64,000 nucleotides of DNA from Balanoglossus misakiensis (GCA_040954595.2 CM082593.2:5270001-5334000); one strand, 5' to 3'; shown: positions 38,601 through 50,505, counted from the first letter of the stretch. The notes: generated by a model not told the origin, from the letters alone. Made by a program: numbers and translations.

Positions 38601-41600
38601 AATGTCAATTTTTCGACTTCGCGAAATTTCAAAATTTGGTGGTTTTTGGATAAAAACCATGGGTTATAGCTCATGAAAATCATCCAGAAATGTCAATTTT
38701 TCGACTTCGCGAAATTTCAAAATTTGGTGGTTTTTGGACAAAAACCATGGGTTATAGCTCATGAAAATCATCCAGAAATGTCAATTTTTTGACTTCGCGA
38801 AATTTCAAAATTTGGTGGTTTTTGGACAAAAACCATGGGTTATAGCTCATGAAAATCATCCAGAAATGTCAATTTTTCGACTTCGCGAAATTTCAAAATT
38901 TGGTGGTTTTTGGACAAAAACCATGGGTTATAGCTCATGAAAATCATCCAGAAATGTCAATTTTTCGACTTCGCGAAATTTCAAAATTTGGTGGTTTTTG
39001 GACAAAAACCATGGGTTATAGCTCATGAAAATCATCCAGAAATGTCAATTTTTCGACTTCGCGAAATTTCAAAATTTGGTGGTTTTTGGACAAAAACCAT
39101 GGGTTATAGCTCATGAAAATCATCCAGAAATGTCAATTTTTCGACTTCGCGAAATTTTCAAAATTTGGTGGTTTTGGACAAAAACCATGGGTTATAGCTC
39201 ATGAAAATCATCCAGAAATGTCAATTTTTCGACTTCGCGAAATTTCAAAATTTGGTGGTTTTTGGACAAAAACCATGGGTTATAGCTCATGAAAATCATC
39301 CAGAAATGTCAATTTTTCGACTTCGCGAAATTTCAAAATTTGGTGGTTTTTGGACAAAAACCATGGGTTATAGCTCATGAAAATCATCCAGAAATGTCAA
39401 TTTTTCGACTTCGCGAAATTTCAAAATTTGGTGGTTTTTGGACAAAAACCATGGGTTATAGCTCATGAAAATCATCCAGAAATGTCAATTTTTCGACTTC
39501 GCGAAATTTCAAAATTTGGTGGTTTTTGGACAAAAACCATGGGTTATAGCTCATGAAAATCATCCAGAAATGTCAATTTTTCGACTTCGCGAAATTTCAA
39601 AATTGGTGGTTTTTGGACAAAAACCATGGGTTATAGCTCATGAAAATCATCCAGAAATGTCAATTTTTCGACTTCGCGAAATTTCAAAATTTGGTGGTTT
39701 TTGGACAAAAACCATGGGTTATAGCTCATGAAAATCATCCAGAAATGTCAATTTTTCGACTTCGCGAAATTTCAAAATTTGGTGGTTTTTGGACAAAAAC
39801 CATGGGTTATAGCTCATGAAAATCATCCAGAAATGTCAATTTTTCGACTTCGCGAAATTTCAAAATTTGGTGGTTTTTGGACAAAAACCATGGGTTATAG
39901 CTCATGAAAATCATCCAGAAATGTCAATTTTTCGACTTCGCGAAATTTCAAAATTTGGTGGTTTTTTGGACAAAAACCATGGGTTATAGCTCATGAAAAT
40001 CATCCAGAAATGTCAATTTTTCGACTTCGCGAAATTTCAAAATTTGGTGGTTTTTGGACAAAAACCATGGGTTATAGCTCATGAAAATCATCAGAAATGT
40101 CAATTTTTCGACTTCGCGAAATTTCAAAATTTGTGGTTTTTGGACAAAAACCATGGGTTATAGCTCATGAAATCATCCAGAAATGTCAATTTTTCGACTT
40201 CGCGAAATTTCAAAAATTGGTGGTTTTTTGATAAAAACCATGGGTTATAGCTCATGAAAATCATCCAGAAATGTCAATTTTTCGACTTCGCGAAATTTCA
40301 AATTTTGGTGGTTTTTGGACAAAAACCATGGGTTATAGCTCATGAAAATCATCCAGAAATGTCAATTTTTCGACTTCGCGAAATTTCAAAATTTGGTGGT
40401 TTTTGGACAAAAACCATGGGTTATAGCTCATGAAAGTCATCCAGAAATATCAATTTTTCGACTTCGCGAAATTTCAAAATTTGGTGGTTTTTGGACAAAA
40501 ACCATGGGTTATAGCTCATGAAAATCATCCAGAAATGTCAATTTTTCGACTTCGCGAAATTTCAAAATTTGGTGGTTTTTGGACAAAAACCATGGGTTAT
40601 AGCTCATGAAAATCATCCAGAAATGTCAATTTTTCGACTTCGCGAAATTTCAAAATTTGGTGGTTTTTGGACAAAAACCATGGGTTATAGCTCATGAAAA
40701 TCATCCAGAAATGTCAATTTTTCGACTTCGCGAAATTTTCAAAATTTGGTGGTTTTTGGACAAAAACCATGGGTTATAGCTCATGAAAATCATCCAGAAA
40801 TGTCAATTTTTCGACTTCGCGAAATTTCAAAATTTGGTGGTTTTTGGACAAAAACCATGGGTTATAGCTCATGAAAATCATCCAGAAATGTCAATTTTTC
40901 GACTTCGCGAAATTTCAAAATTTGGTGGTTTTTGGACAAAAACCATGGGTTATAGCTCATGAAAATCATCCAGAAATGTCAATTTTTCGACTTCGCGAAA
41001 TTTCAAAATTTGGTGGTTTTTGGACAAAAACCATGGGTTATAGCTCATGAAAATCATCCAGAAATGTCAATTTTCGACTTCGCGAAATTTCAAAATTTGG
41101 TGGTTTTTTGGACAAAAACCATGGGTTATAGCTCATGAAAATCATCCCAGAAATGTCAATTTTTCGACTTCGCGAAATTTCAAAATTTGGTGGTTTTTGG
41201 ACAAAAACCATGGGTTATAGCTCATGAAAATCATCCAGAAATGTCAATTTTTCGACTTCGCGAAATTTCAAAATTTAGTGGTTTTGGACAAAAACCATGG
41301 GTTATAGCTCATGAAAATCATCCAGAAATGTCAATTTTTCGACTTCGCGAAATTTCAAAATTTGGTGGTTTTTGGACAAAAACCATGGGTTATAGCTCAT
41401 GAAAATCATCCAGAAATGTCAATTTTTCGACTTCGCGAAATTTCAAAATTTGGTGGTTTTTGGACAAAAACCATGGGTTATAGCTCATGAAAATCATCCA
41501 GAAATGTCAATTTTTCGACTTCGCGAAATTTCAAAATTTGGTGGTTTTTGGATAAAAACCATGGGTTATAGCTCATGAAAATCATCCAGAAATGTCAATT

Positions 41601-44600
41601 TTTCGACTTCGCGAAATTTCAAAATTTAGTGGTTTTTGGATAAAAACCATGGGTTATAGCTCATGAAAATCATCCAGAAATGTCAATTTTTCGACTTCGC
41701 GAAATTTCAAAAATTGGTGGTTTTTTGATAAAAACCATGGGTTATAGCTCATGAAAATCATCCAGAAATGTCAATTTTTCGACTTCGCGAAATTTCAAAA
41801 TTTTGTGGTTTTTGGATAAAAACCATGGGTTATAGCTCATGAAAATCATCCAGAAATGTCAATTTTTCGACTTCGCGAAATTTCAAAATTTGGTGGTTTT
41901 TGGACAAAAACCATGGGTTATAGCTCATGAAAATCATCCAGAAATGTCAATTTTTCGACTTCGCGAAATTTCAAAATTTGGTGGTTTTTGGACAAAAACC
42001 ATGGGTTATAGCTCATGAAAATCATCCAGAAATGTCAATTTTTCGACTTCGCGAAATTTCAAAATTTGGTGGTTTTTGGACAAAAACCATGGGTTATAGC
42101 TCATGAAAATCATCCAGAAATGTCAATTTTTCGACTTCGCGAAATTTCAAAATTTGGTGGTTTTTGGACAAAAACCATGGGTTATAGCTCATGAAAATCA
42201 TCCAGAAATGTCAATTTTTCGACTTCGCGAAATTTCAAAATTTGGTGGTTTTTGGACAAAAACCATGGGTTATAGCTCATGAAAATCATCCAGAAATGTC
42301 AATTTTTCGACTTCGCGAAATTTCAAAATTTGGTGGTTTTTGGACAAAAACCATGGGTTATAGCTCATGAAAATCATCCAGAAATGTCAATTTTTCGACT
42401 TCGCGAAATTTCAAAATTTGGTGGTTTTTGGACAAAAACCATGGGTTATAGCTCATGAAAATCATCCAGAAATGTCAATTTTTCGACTTCGCGAAATTTC
42501 AAAATTTGGTGGTTTTTGGACAAAAACCATGGGTTATAGCTCATGAAAATCATCCAGAAATGTCAATTTTTCGACTTCGCGAAATTTCAAAATTTGGTGG
42601 TTTTTGGACAAAAACCATGGGTTATAGCTCATGAAAATCATCCAGAAATGTCAATTTTTCGACTTCGCGAAATTTCAAAATTTGGTGGTTTTTGGACAAA
42701 AACCATGGGTTATAGCTCATGAAAATCATCCAGAAATGTCAATTTTTCGACTTCGCGAAATTTCAAAATTTGGTGGTTTTTGGACAAAAACCCTGGGTTA
42801 TAGCTCATGAAAATCATCCAGAAATGTCAATTTTTCGACTTCGCGAAATTTCAAAATTTGGTGGTTTTTGGACAAAAACCATGGGTTATAGCTCATGAAA
42901 ATCAACCAGAAATGTCAATTTTTCGACTTCGCGAAATTTCAAAATTTGGTGGTTTTTGGACAAAAACCATGGGTTATAGCTCATGAAAATCATCCAGAAA
43001 TGTCAATTTTTCGACTTCGCGAAATTTCAAAATTTGGTGGTTTTTGGACAAAAACCATGGGTTATAGCTCATGAAAATCATCCAGAAATGTCAATTTTTC
43101 GACTTCGCGAAATTTCAAAATTTGGTGGTTTTTGGATAAAAACCATGGGTTATAGCTCATGAAAATCATCCAGAAATGTCAATTTTTCGACTTCGCGAAA
43201 TTTCAAAATTTAGTGGTTTTTGGATAAAAACCATGGGTTATAGCTCATGAAAATCATCCAGAAATGTCAATTTTTCGACTTCGCGAAATTTCAAAATTTG
43301 GTGGTTTTTGGATAAAAACCATGGGTTATAGCTCATGAAAATCATCCAGAAATGTCAATTTTTCGACTTCGCGAAATTTCAAAATTTGGTGGTTTTTGGA
43401 TAAAAACCATGGGTTATAGCTCATGAAAATCATCCAGAAATGTCAATTTTTCGACTTCGCGAAATTTCAAAATTTGGTGGTTTTTGGATAAAAACCATGG
43501 CTTATAGCTCATGAAAATCATCCAGAAATGTCAATTTTTCGACTTCGCGAAATTTCAAAATTTGGTGGTTTTTGGATAAAAACCATGGGTTATAGCTCAT
43601 GAAAATCATCCAGAAATGTCAATTTTTCGACTTCGCGAAATTTCAAAATTTGGTGGTTTTTGGATAAAAACCATGGGTTATAGCTCATTAAAATCATCCA
43701 GAAATGTCAATTTTTCGACTTCGCGAAATTTCAAAATTTGGTGGTTTTTGGATAAAAACCATGGCTTATAGCTCATGAAAATCATCCAGAAATGTCAATT
43801 TTTCGACTTCGCGAAATTTCAAAATTTGGTGGTTTTTGGATAAAAACCATGGGTTATAGCTCATGAAAATCATCCAGAAATGTCAATTTTTCGACTTCGC
43901 GAAATTTCAAAATTTGGTGGTTTTTGGATAAAAACCATGGGTTATAGCTCATGAAAATCATCCAGAAATGTCAATTTTTCGACTTCGCGAAATTTCAAAA
44001 TTTGGTGGTTTTTGGACAAAAACCATGGCTTATAGCTCATGAAAATCATCCAGAAATGTCAATTTTTCGACTTCGCGAAATTTCAAAATTTGGTGGTTTT
44101 TGGACAAAAACCATGGCTTATAGCTCATGAAAATCATCCAGAAATGTCAATTTTTCGACTTCGCGAAATTTCAAAATTTGGTGGTTTTTGGACAAAAACC
44201 ATGGGTTATAGCTCATGAAAATCATCCAGAAATGTCAATTTTTCGACTTCGCGAAATTTCAAAATTTGGTGGTTTTTGGACAAAAACCATGGGTTATAGC
44301 TCATGAAAATCATCCAGAAATGTCAATTTTTCGACTTCGCGAAATTTCAAAATTTGGTGGTTTTTGGACAAAAACCATGGGTTATAGCTCATGAAAATCA
44401 TCCAGAAATGTCAATTTTTCGACTTCGCGAAATTTCAAAATTTGGTGGTTTTTGGACAAAAACCATGGGTTATAGCTCATGAAAATCATCCAGAAATGTC
44501 AATTTTTTGACTTCGCGAAATTTCAAAATTTGGTGGTTTTTGGATAAAAACCATGGGTTATAGCTCATGAAAATCATCCAGAAATGTCAATGTTTCGACT

Positions 44601-47600
44601 TCGCGAAATTTCAAAATTTGGTGGTTTTTGGATAAAAACCATGGGTTATAGCTCATGAAAATCATCCAGAAATGTCAATTTTTCGACTTTGCGAAATTTC
44701 AAAATTTGGTGGTTTTTGGACAAAAACCATGGGTTATAGCTCATGAAAATCATCCAGAAATGTCAATTTTTCGACTTCGCGAAATTTCAAAATTTGGTGG
44801 TTTTTGGATAAAAACCATGGCTTATAGCTCATGAAAATCATCCAGAAATGTCAATTTTTTGACTTCGCGAAATTTCAAAATTTGGTGGTTTTTGGATAAA
44901 AACCATGGGTTATAGCTCATGAAAATCATCCAGAAATGTCAATTTTTCGACTTCGCGAAATTTCAAAATTTGGTGGTTTTTGGATAAAAACCATGGGTTA
45001 TAGCTCATGAAAATCATCCAGAAATGTCAATTTTTCGACTTCGCGAAATTTCAAAATTTGGTGGTTTTTGGACAAAAACCATGGCTTATAGCTCATGAAA
45101 ATCATCCAGAAATGTCAATTTTTCGACTTCGCGAAATTTCAAAATTTGGTGGTTTTTGGACAAAAACCATGGCTTATAGCTCATGAAAATCATCCAGAAA
45201 TGTCAATTTTTCGACTTCGCGAAATTTCAAAATTTGGTGGTTTTTGGACAAAAACCATGGGTTATAGCTCATGAAAATCATCCAGAAATGTCAATTTTTC
45301 GACTTCGCGAAATTTCAAAATTTGGTGGTTTTTGGACAAAAACCATGGGTTATAGCTCATGAAAATCATCCAGAAATGTCAATTTTTCGACTTCGCGAAA
45401 TTTCAAAATTTGGTGGTTTTTGGACAAAAACCATGGGTTATAGCTCATGAAAATCATCCAGAAATGTCAATTTTTCGACTTCGCGAAATTTCAAAATTTG
45501 GTGGTTTTTGGACAAAAACCATGGGTTATAGCTCATGAAAATCATCCAGAAATGTCAATTTTTTGACTTCGCGAAATTTCAAAATTTGGTGGTTTTTGGA
45601 TAAAAACCATGGGTTATAGCTCATGAAAATCATCCAGAAATGTCAATGTTTCGACTTCGCGAAATTTCAAAATTTGGTGGTTTTTGGATAAAAACCATGG
45701 GTTATAGCTCATGAAAATCATCCAGAAATGTCAATTTTTCGACTTCGCGAAATTTCAAAATTTGGTGGTTTTTGGACAAAAACCATGGGTTATAGCTCAT
45801 GAAAATCATCCAGAAATGTCAATTTTTCGACTTCGCGAAATTTCAAAATTTGGTGGTTTTTGGATAAAAACCATGGGTTATAGCTCATGAAAATCATCCA
45901 GAAATGTCAATTTTTCGACTTCGCGAAATTTCAAAATTTGGTGGTTTTTGGATAAAAACCATGGGTTATAGCTCATGAAAATCATCCAGAAATGTCAATG
46001 TTTCGACTTCGCGAAATTTCAAAATTTGGTGGTTTTTGGACAAAAACCATGGGTTATAGCTCATGAAAATCATCCAGAAATGTCAATTTTTCGACTTCGC
46101 GAAATTTCAAAATTTGGTGGTTTTTGGACAAAAACCATGGGTTATAGCTCATGAAAATCATCCAGAAATGTCAATTTTTCGACTTCGCGAAATTTCAAAA
46201 TTTGGTGGTTTTTGGACAAAAACCATGGGTTATAGCTCATGAAAATCATCCAGAAATGTCAATTTTTCGACTTCGCGAAATTTCAAAATTTGGTGGTTTT
46301 TGGACAAAAACCATCGGTTATAGCTCATGAAAATCATCCAGAAATGTCAATTTTTCGACTTCGCGAAATTTCAAAATTTGGTGGTTTTTGGACAAAAACC
46401 ATGGGTTATAGCTCATGAAAATCATCCAGAAATGTCAATTTTTCGACTTCGCGAAATTTCAAAATTTGGTGGTTTTTGGACAAAAACCATGGGTTATAGC
46501 TCATGAAAATCATCCAGAAATGTCAATTTTTCGACTTCGCGAAATTTCAAAATTTGGTGGTTTTTGGACAAAAACCATGGGTTATAGCTCATGAAAATCA
46601 TCCAGAAATGTCAATTTTTCGACTTCGCGAAATTTCAAAATTTGGTGGTTTTTGGATATAAACCATGGGTTATAGCTCATGAAAATCATCCAGAAATGTC
46701 AATTTTTCGACTTCGCGAAATTTCAAAATTTGGTGGTTTTTGGACAAAAACCATGGGTTATAGCTCATGAAAATCATCCAGAAATGTCAATTTTTCGACT
46801 TCGCGAAATTTCAACAATTGGTGGTTTTTGGACAAAAACCATGGGTTATAGCTCATATAAATCATCCAGAAATGACAATTTTTCGACTTCGCGAAATTTC
46901 AAAATTTGGTGGTTTTTGGACAAAAACCATCGGTTATAGCTCATGAAAATCATCCAGAAATGTCAATTTTTCGACTTCGCGAAATTTCAAAATTTGGTGG
47001 TTTTTGGACAAAAACCATCGGTTATAGCTCATGAAAATCATCCAGAAATGTCAATTTTTCGACTTCGCGAAATTTCAAAATTTGGTGGTTTTTGGACAAA
47101 AACCATGGGTTATAGCTCATGAAAATCATCCAGAAATGTCAATTTTTCGACTTCGCGAAATTTCAAAATTTGGTGGTTTTTGGACAAAAACCATGGGTTA
47201 TAGCTCATGAAAATCATCCAGAAATGTCAATTTTTCGATTTCGCAAAATTTCAAAATTTGGTGGTTTTTGGACAAAAACCATGGGTTATAGCTCATGAAA
47301 ATCATCCAGAAATGTCAATTTTTCGACTTCGCGAAATTTCAAAATTTGGTGGTTTTTGGACAAAAACCATGGGTTATAGCTCATGAAAATCATCCAGAAA
47401 TGTCAATTTTTCGACTTCGCGAAATTTCAAAATTTGGTGGTTTTTGGATAAAAACCATGGGTTATAGCTCATGAAAATCAACCAAAAATGTCCATTTTTC
47501 GACCTCGCGAAATTTCAAAATTTCGTCATTTTTTGATGAAAACCATGGGTTATAGCTCATGAAAATCATCCAAAAATGTCAATTTTTCGACTTCGCGAAA

Positions 47601-47680
47601 TTCAAAATTTCGTCATTTTTTGATAAAAACCATGGGTTATAGCTCATGAAAATCATCCAAAATTGTCAATTTTTCGATAA
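35575..47680 (-). repeat. Satellite right arm, reverse orientation (about 137 monomers)
   Basis: All monomers read as the reverse complement of the left arm. The GGACAAAAACC variant dominates 36.6-42.9 kb, and GGATAAAAACC appears in blocks. Single-base indels inside homopolymers are commoner here, especially at 36-41 kb. Orientation flips back near 47690. Confidence 0.95.
44000..46060 (-). repeat. Twelve-monomer (1056-bp) tandem block in the right arm
   Basis: CCATGGCTTA occurs at 44111 and 45167, and the variant TGTTTCGAC at 44591 and 45647. Both pairs are exactly 1056 bp (12 x 88) apart, so a 12-unit higher-order block was duplicated recently. Confidence 0.85.
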
Positions 47681-47689
47681 AAAACCATG

Positions 47690-47741
47690 AGAAATCGTCA
47701 CTATTTGACAATTTTCATGAGCCATAACCCATGACAAATGA
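47690..47741 (+). repeat. Right-edge satellite relic in forward orientation
   Basis: GACAATTTTCATGAGCCATA followed by ACCCATGACAAATG is a diverged monomer piece facing the opposite way to the adjoining right arm. It closely resembles the decayed left edge near 14379-14420 (GACAATTTTCATGAGC, then TAAACCCATGAAAAATG). Confidence 0.7.
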
Positions 47742-49998
47742 CGTGCATATGATACGAGATATTTTAATGAAGTCTTCAACAAAAGAGGAATACCATACGC
47801 CGGCTTTTAAACATTGTCTAACAAAAACATGACGCGTTTAAATTGTTGGTACGTCCGATACCCCAGCTATGCAGTCATTAACCTCGGAGCATGCATGCTT
47901 GGTAATTAGATACCCATCGTGCATCTACCGCTAATAACATGGAATGACTGGTGCGGAAAGATTAATACTAGATAATTATCCCAAAGGTTTCTTCACCGTT
48001 GAACTGTGATAGGATTTCAAGAGACTTTATTAAAAAGCTGGTTTTGTTTACGTGATATTGTTTTATCCACGAACGGAAAAAGTAGTATAATCATGTATTT
48101 CCCATTATGACTGGGGCAAAACCTACTTCGATGCGATTCCACTTTCGTTTGACAAATGCGATTTACCCACGACTTATATTTCGACGTGGACTGCATTTTG
48201 AACAATACAATACATCATATTATATATAGGATCTCTCCGGGTTTTAATCATTCGCGAGACACTTACCTTATTTAAAATGTTTGCCATTGACAATGATGTT
48301 AAAAAACGATGTCTTTCTGAACATATCGCCTCTGCGGGTTCGAGTTCAGATTTAACTTACCTCTGTGAAACCACCGGCTTCTATTTCGGTTCATAGAGCA
48401 CTTCTTTCAGGATTGTTTTATTTTACGTCATTTCTTATGATTTCTGTCTGACTTGCTGACCCATGCACTCGACAGTGCCATTCGAAAGCTCTTTTCGGAA
48501 AGTTAGAAAGCTGTCAATAATGCACCCGTTGGGCACATTTCTTTCAGTCGAGTCAATAGCGTGAGCGAGAACCGTAGCATTAAATGTTGAGAACGGTTTT
48601 CTGAAAGCAACGTCTAAATTGCACGGGTCTATACATACATGTAATGACTATGCTCCTTACACATCGAGAGGGAAGCCGATCTATGCACAACGTTGCGAAA
48701 AAAACCCACTTCAGATTCGATTGCTGTCTAAATGACCGGGGATTTCTATCAACTGACCCGAACCCTCCAACGAAAGCGTCTCGCCACCTCTGATATTCCC
48801 TTTCCCGCCACGCCTATTTTTCTTTCTGAGCACGGCGGACCAAATTTGCTAATTTTGCTTCTTTTTAAGCTCGCTCCTCAAACTTTCGGTTGTCAGATCA
48901 ACTGTCGTCATGCTTGAATGAAATCCTTGTTTAACATTTCTAAAGATAAACATGATTGGATTCAAAATCAAAGACACCGAATAAATTTCGTTTTCTATTT
49001 CAGGTCTAACTGAATGATTAACTACGAAGGACGAACACTTTGAGACGCACGTATTATATATACAGAGTTAATCGCGATTTTGTCTAGGTATACCTACAAC
49101 GTAAGCCAGGTCATTTTTCCCGCCATAGTAATGTATCCATGATGTGATTCATATCAAAGGAAAAAATGTGTACATCTAGGTCAACTAAGTCCCAAATTTA
49201 AACGCAGAATTAAAAGTGTATATAGTAGGATAAATGGCGCAATCGCTGAGGTGGAATAGCAATTTCCCGTTTTCCGTTCCGACAGATCGAGAATCCTCTA
49301 AGCATTAACACAAATTCATTGCCTGGGGGAGACGTTAATCGCTTGTTTCGTTTGTTTAATTGCATGAGTCTGATTAAAATTAAGGTCTTGACGTGGTGTG
49401 GTGTGGTGTGGTGTGGTGTGGTGTGTGAGAATGATTGTCTGGTCGATACGAGCTTTTAGAAGCGTGAGAAAACATTTCGAACAGAAGTCAGGTAAGGTAA
49501 AAAGTTGGGGAATAACATGAAGTCCGTGAAAATGTCGTGTAAACATGTTTATGTAAGTATATATGACGATACATGCGAGGCAAACAACGAGAAAAAAAGA
49601 GTAATTCACTATCCCGCTGTCTTCACTGACATTTATTTAAACGACGTGTATCATTTTGATTGAAAAACATGCCGAGCAAAATGAGCTACTCCGACTGAAT
49701 TTAAATGAAGGCCTTGTCGTTAATATTCTTCTTATGTCATTGGGCAAGCGGTCTATTGGACAGGCATGCAGTTCTGTGTGTGGAAAACAACTTTGATATA
49801 AATTGATGCGCTCTTATTCAGGTCGAGCAAAACGACAATTGTTGCCACAAGCAGATGGCCTTAAGAATACTTCTATAAGCTAGTGCTCAGTTTGGAAAAA
49901 ACTTCAATAATATAATAGAGTGTCTAATGGATTCTACAAACTGCCAGAGAATAAATCAGCTGTCATGCTCGATGAATGCTAAACTGCACAGGTCTCAC
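47742..49998. other. Non-satellite part of intron 1 next to exon 1
   Basis: Unique-looking sequence without a supported exon. It contains only the GTGGT microsatellite at 49393-49422 and scattered short frames of no recognisable family. Confidence 0.5.
49393..49422. repeat. (GTGGT)6 microsatellite
   Basis: Six perfect 5-bp units, followed by GTGTG. Confidence 0.95.
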
Positions 49999-50505
49999 CT
50001 TTTTTATGAAGGCAGTTATCGGGCACATGACATCGCCGAAGACCCACTCATTGAGCATGGCGTTCATGAAGGCGAACGGCATTGAGAAGATGGCCAGAGT
50101 CCAATCGGCGATGGCCAGGTTCAGCAGAAACATGCTGAACTCGCGCTTCCTCCTCGTGCCGCAGGTCAACACACAGATGACGGTCACGTTGCCGATGATC
50201 GATAAGGCCACGGTGACGAAGAAGAGCACCATGAGCGCGTACTTTTTGGTGTCCGTCATGATGGCCGGAGGCATGTACGTGATGGGACAGGTCAGGTTGT
50301 GCTCTCTGATGATGCTGTCCAGGACCTGGTAGGCGTGGTCGTAGAAGACATCCACGACAAAAATGCTGCCCAAGGACAGCATGTCGCATGTGGGCAACTC
50401 GCAATAACACGCGTGAATCTTGTCGATGGCGCTCGAATTCAGAACGACGTCCATCACGGGCCTCTGCGTTGCCGGCAGAACAACTTGGTTCTGGTAAAAA
50501 GACAT
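49999..50505 (-). CDS. Class A peptide GPCR (GPR83/tachykinin/NPY receptor-like), exon 1 (N-tail to start of TM3)
   Basis: This is the first coding exon of a 474-residue seven-helix receptor at the cell surface that should couple a peptide ligand to G proteins. The ATG at 50505-50503 is the first in frame: a TGA lies at 50538-50536, no AG acceptor lies between them, and position -3 is a purine. The exon encodes residues 1-169: an extracellular tail of about 88 residues with sequons at Asn23 and Asn70 and four cysteines (33, 35, 40, 73), no clear signal peptide, helix 1 with GN (Asn106), helix 2 with LAIAD (Asp134), loop 1 with EWVFG (Trp154), and Cys161 at the top of helix 3. The donor is AAG/GTGAGA, phase 0. 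WVFG..MC and the later KKKTIKML favour a GPR83-like assignment, but tachykinin, kinin and NPY-type receptors share many of these features. The ligand cannot be named. Confidence 0.93.

Larger units (their letters stand above)
14310..47741. repeat. 88-bp satellite array, about 375 monomers, with inverted arms
   Basis: The monomer is 88 bp, as exact 88-base spacing of shared landmarks shows. It contains NcoI-type CCATGG, a short hairpin (GGTTTTTATCCAAAAACC, or GTCC in place of ATCC), the palindrome TTCGCGAA and a TCGA. Most monomers differ from the consensus at only 0-3 positions. Common variants are A/G in the ATCC/GTCC loop, TTTAGCG for TTTCGCG, CATGACGAA-type and GAATAATT. The first and last few units (14310-14510 and about 47470-47741) are strongly diverged, as is usual at satellite edges. 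CpGs (three per monomer) are nearly all intact. No spacers exist between units, so it is not a CRISPR array. Confidence 0.97.
14122..49998 (-). other. Giant intron 1 of the GPCR gene (35.9 kb), largely satellite
   Basis: The donor at 49998 reads AAAAAG/GTGAGA and the acceptor at 14122 reads TTTTCAG, both good consensus in the minus strand. About 93 percent of the intron is the 88-bp satellite. The non-satellite remainder is short: 14122-14309 next to exon 2 and 47742-49998 next to exon 1. Intron 1 interrupts helix 3, between codons 169 and 170. Confidence 0.9.

Noticed and set aside
37094-46939. Repeated open frames of 71-117 codons in the satellite (also 24225-24491 on the minus strand)
   Set aside because: They are the same 88-bp unit read through three frames. 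Their ends depend on single indels and on the ATCC/GTCC variant, and nothing suggests codon-level constraint.
14310-47741. CRISPR-like repeat array
   Set aside because: Units abut without unique spacers and the context is a split animal gene. It is a satellite.
49316-49609. Minus-strand frame with a His-Thr-Pro repeat
   Set aside because: The repeat peptide is only the GTGGT microsatellite in translation.
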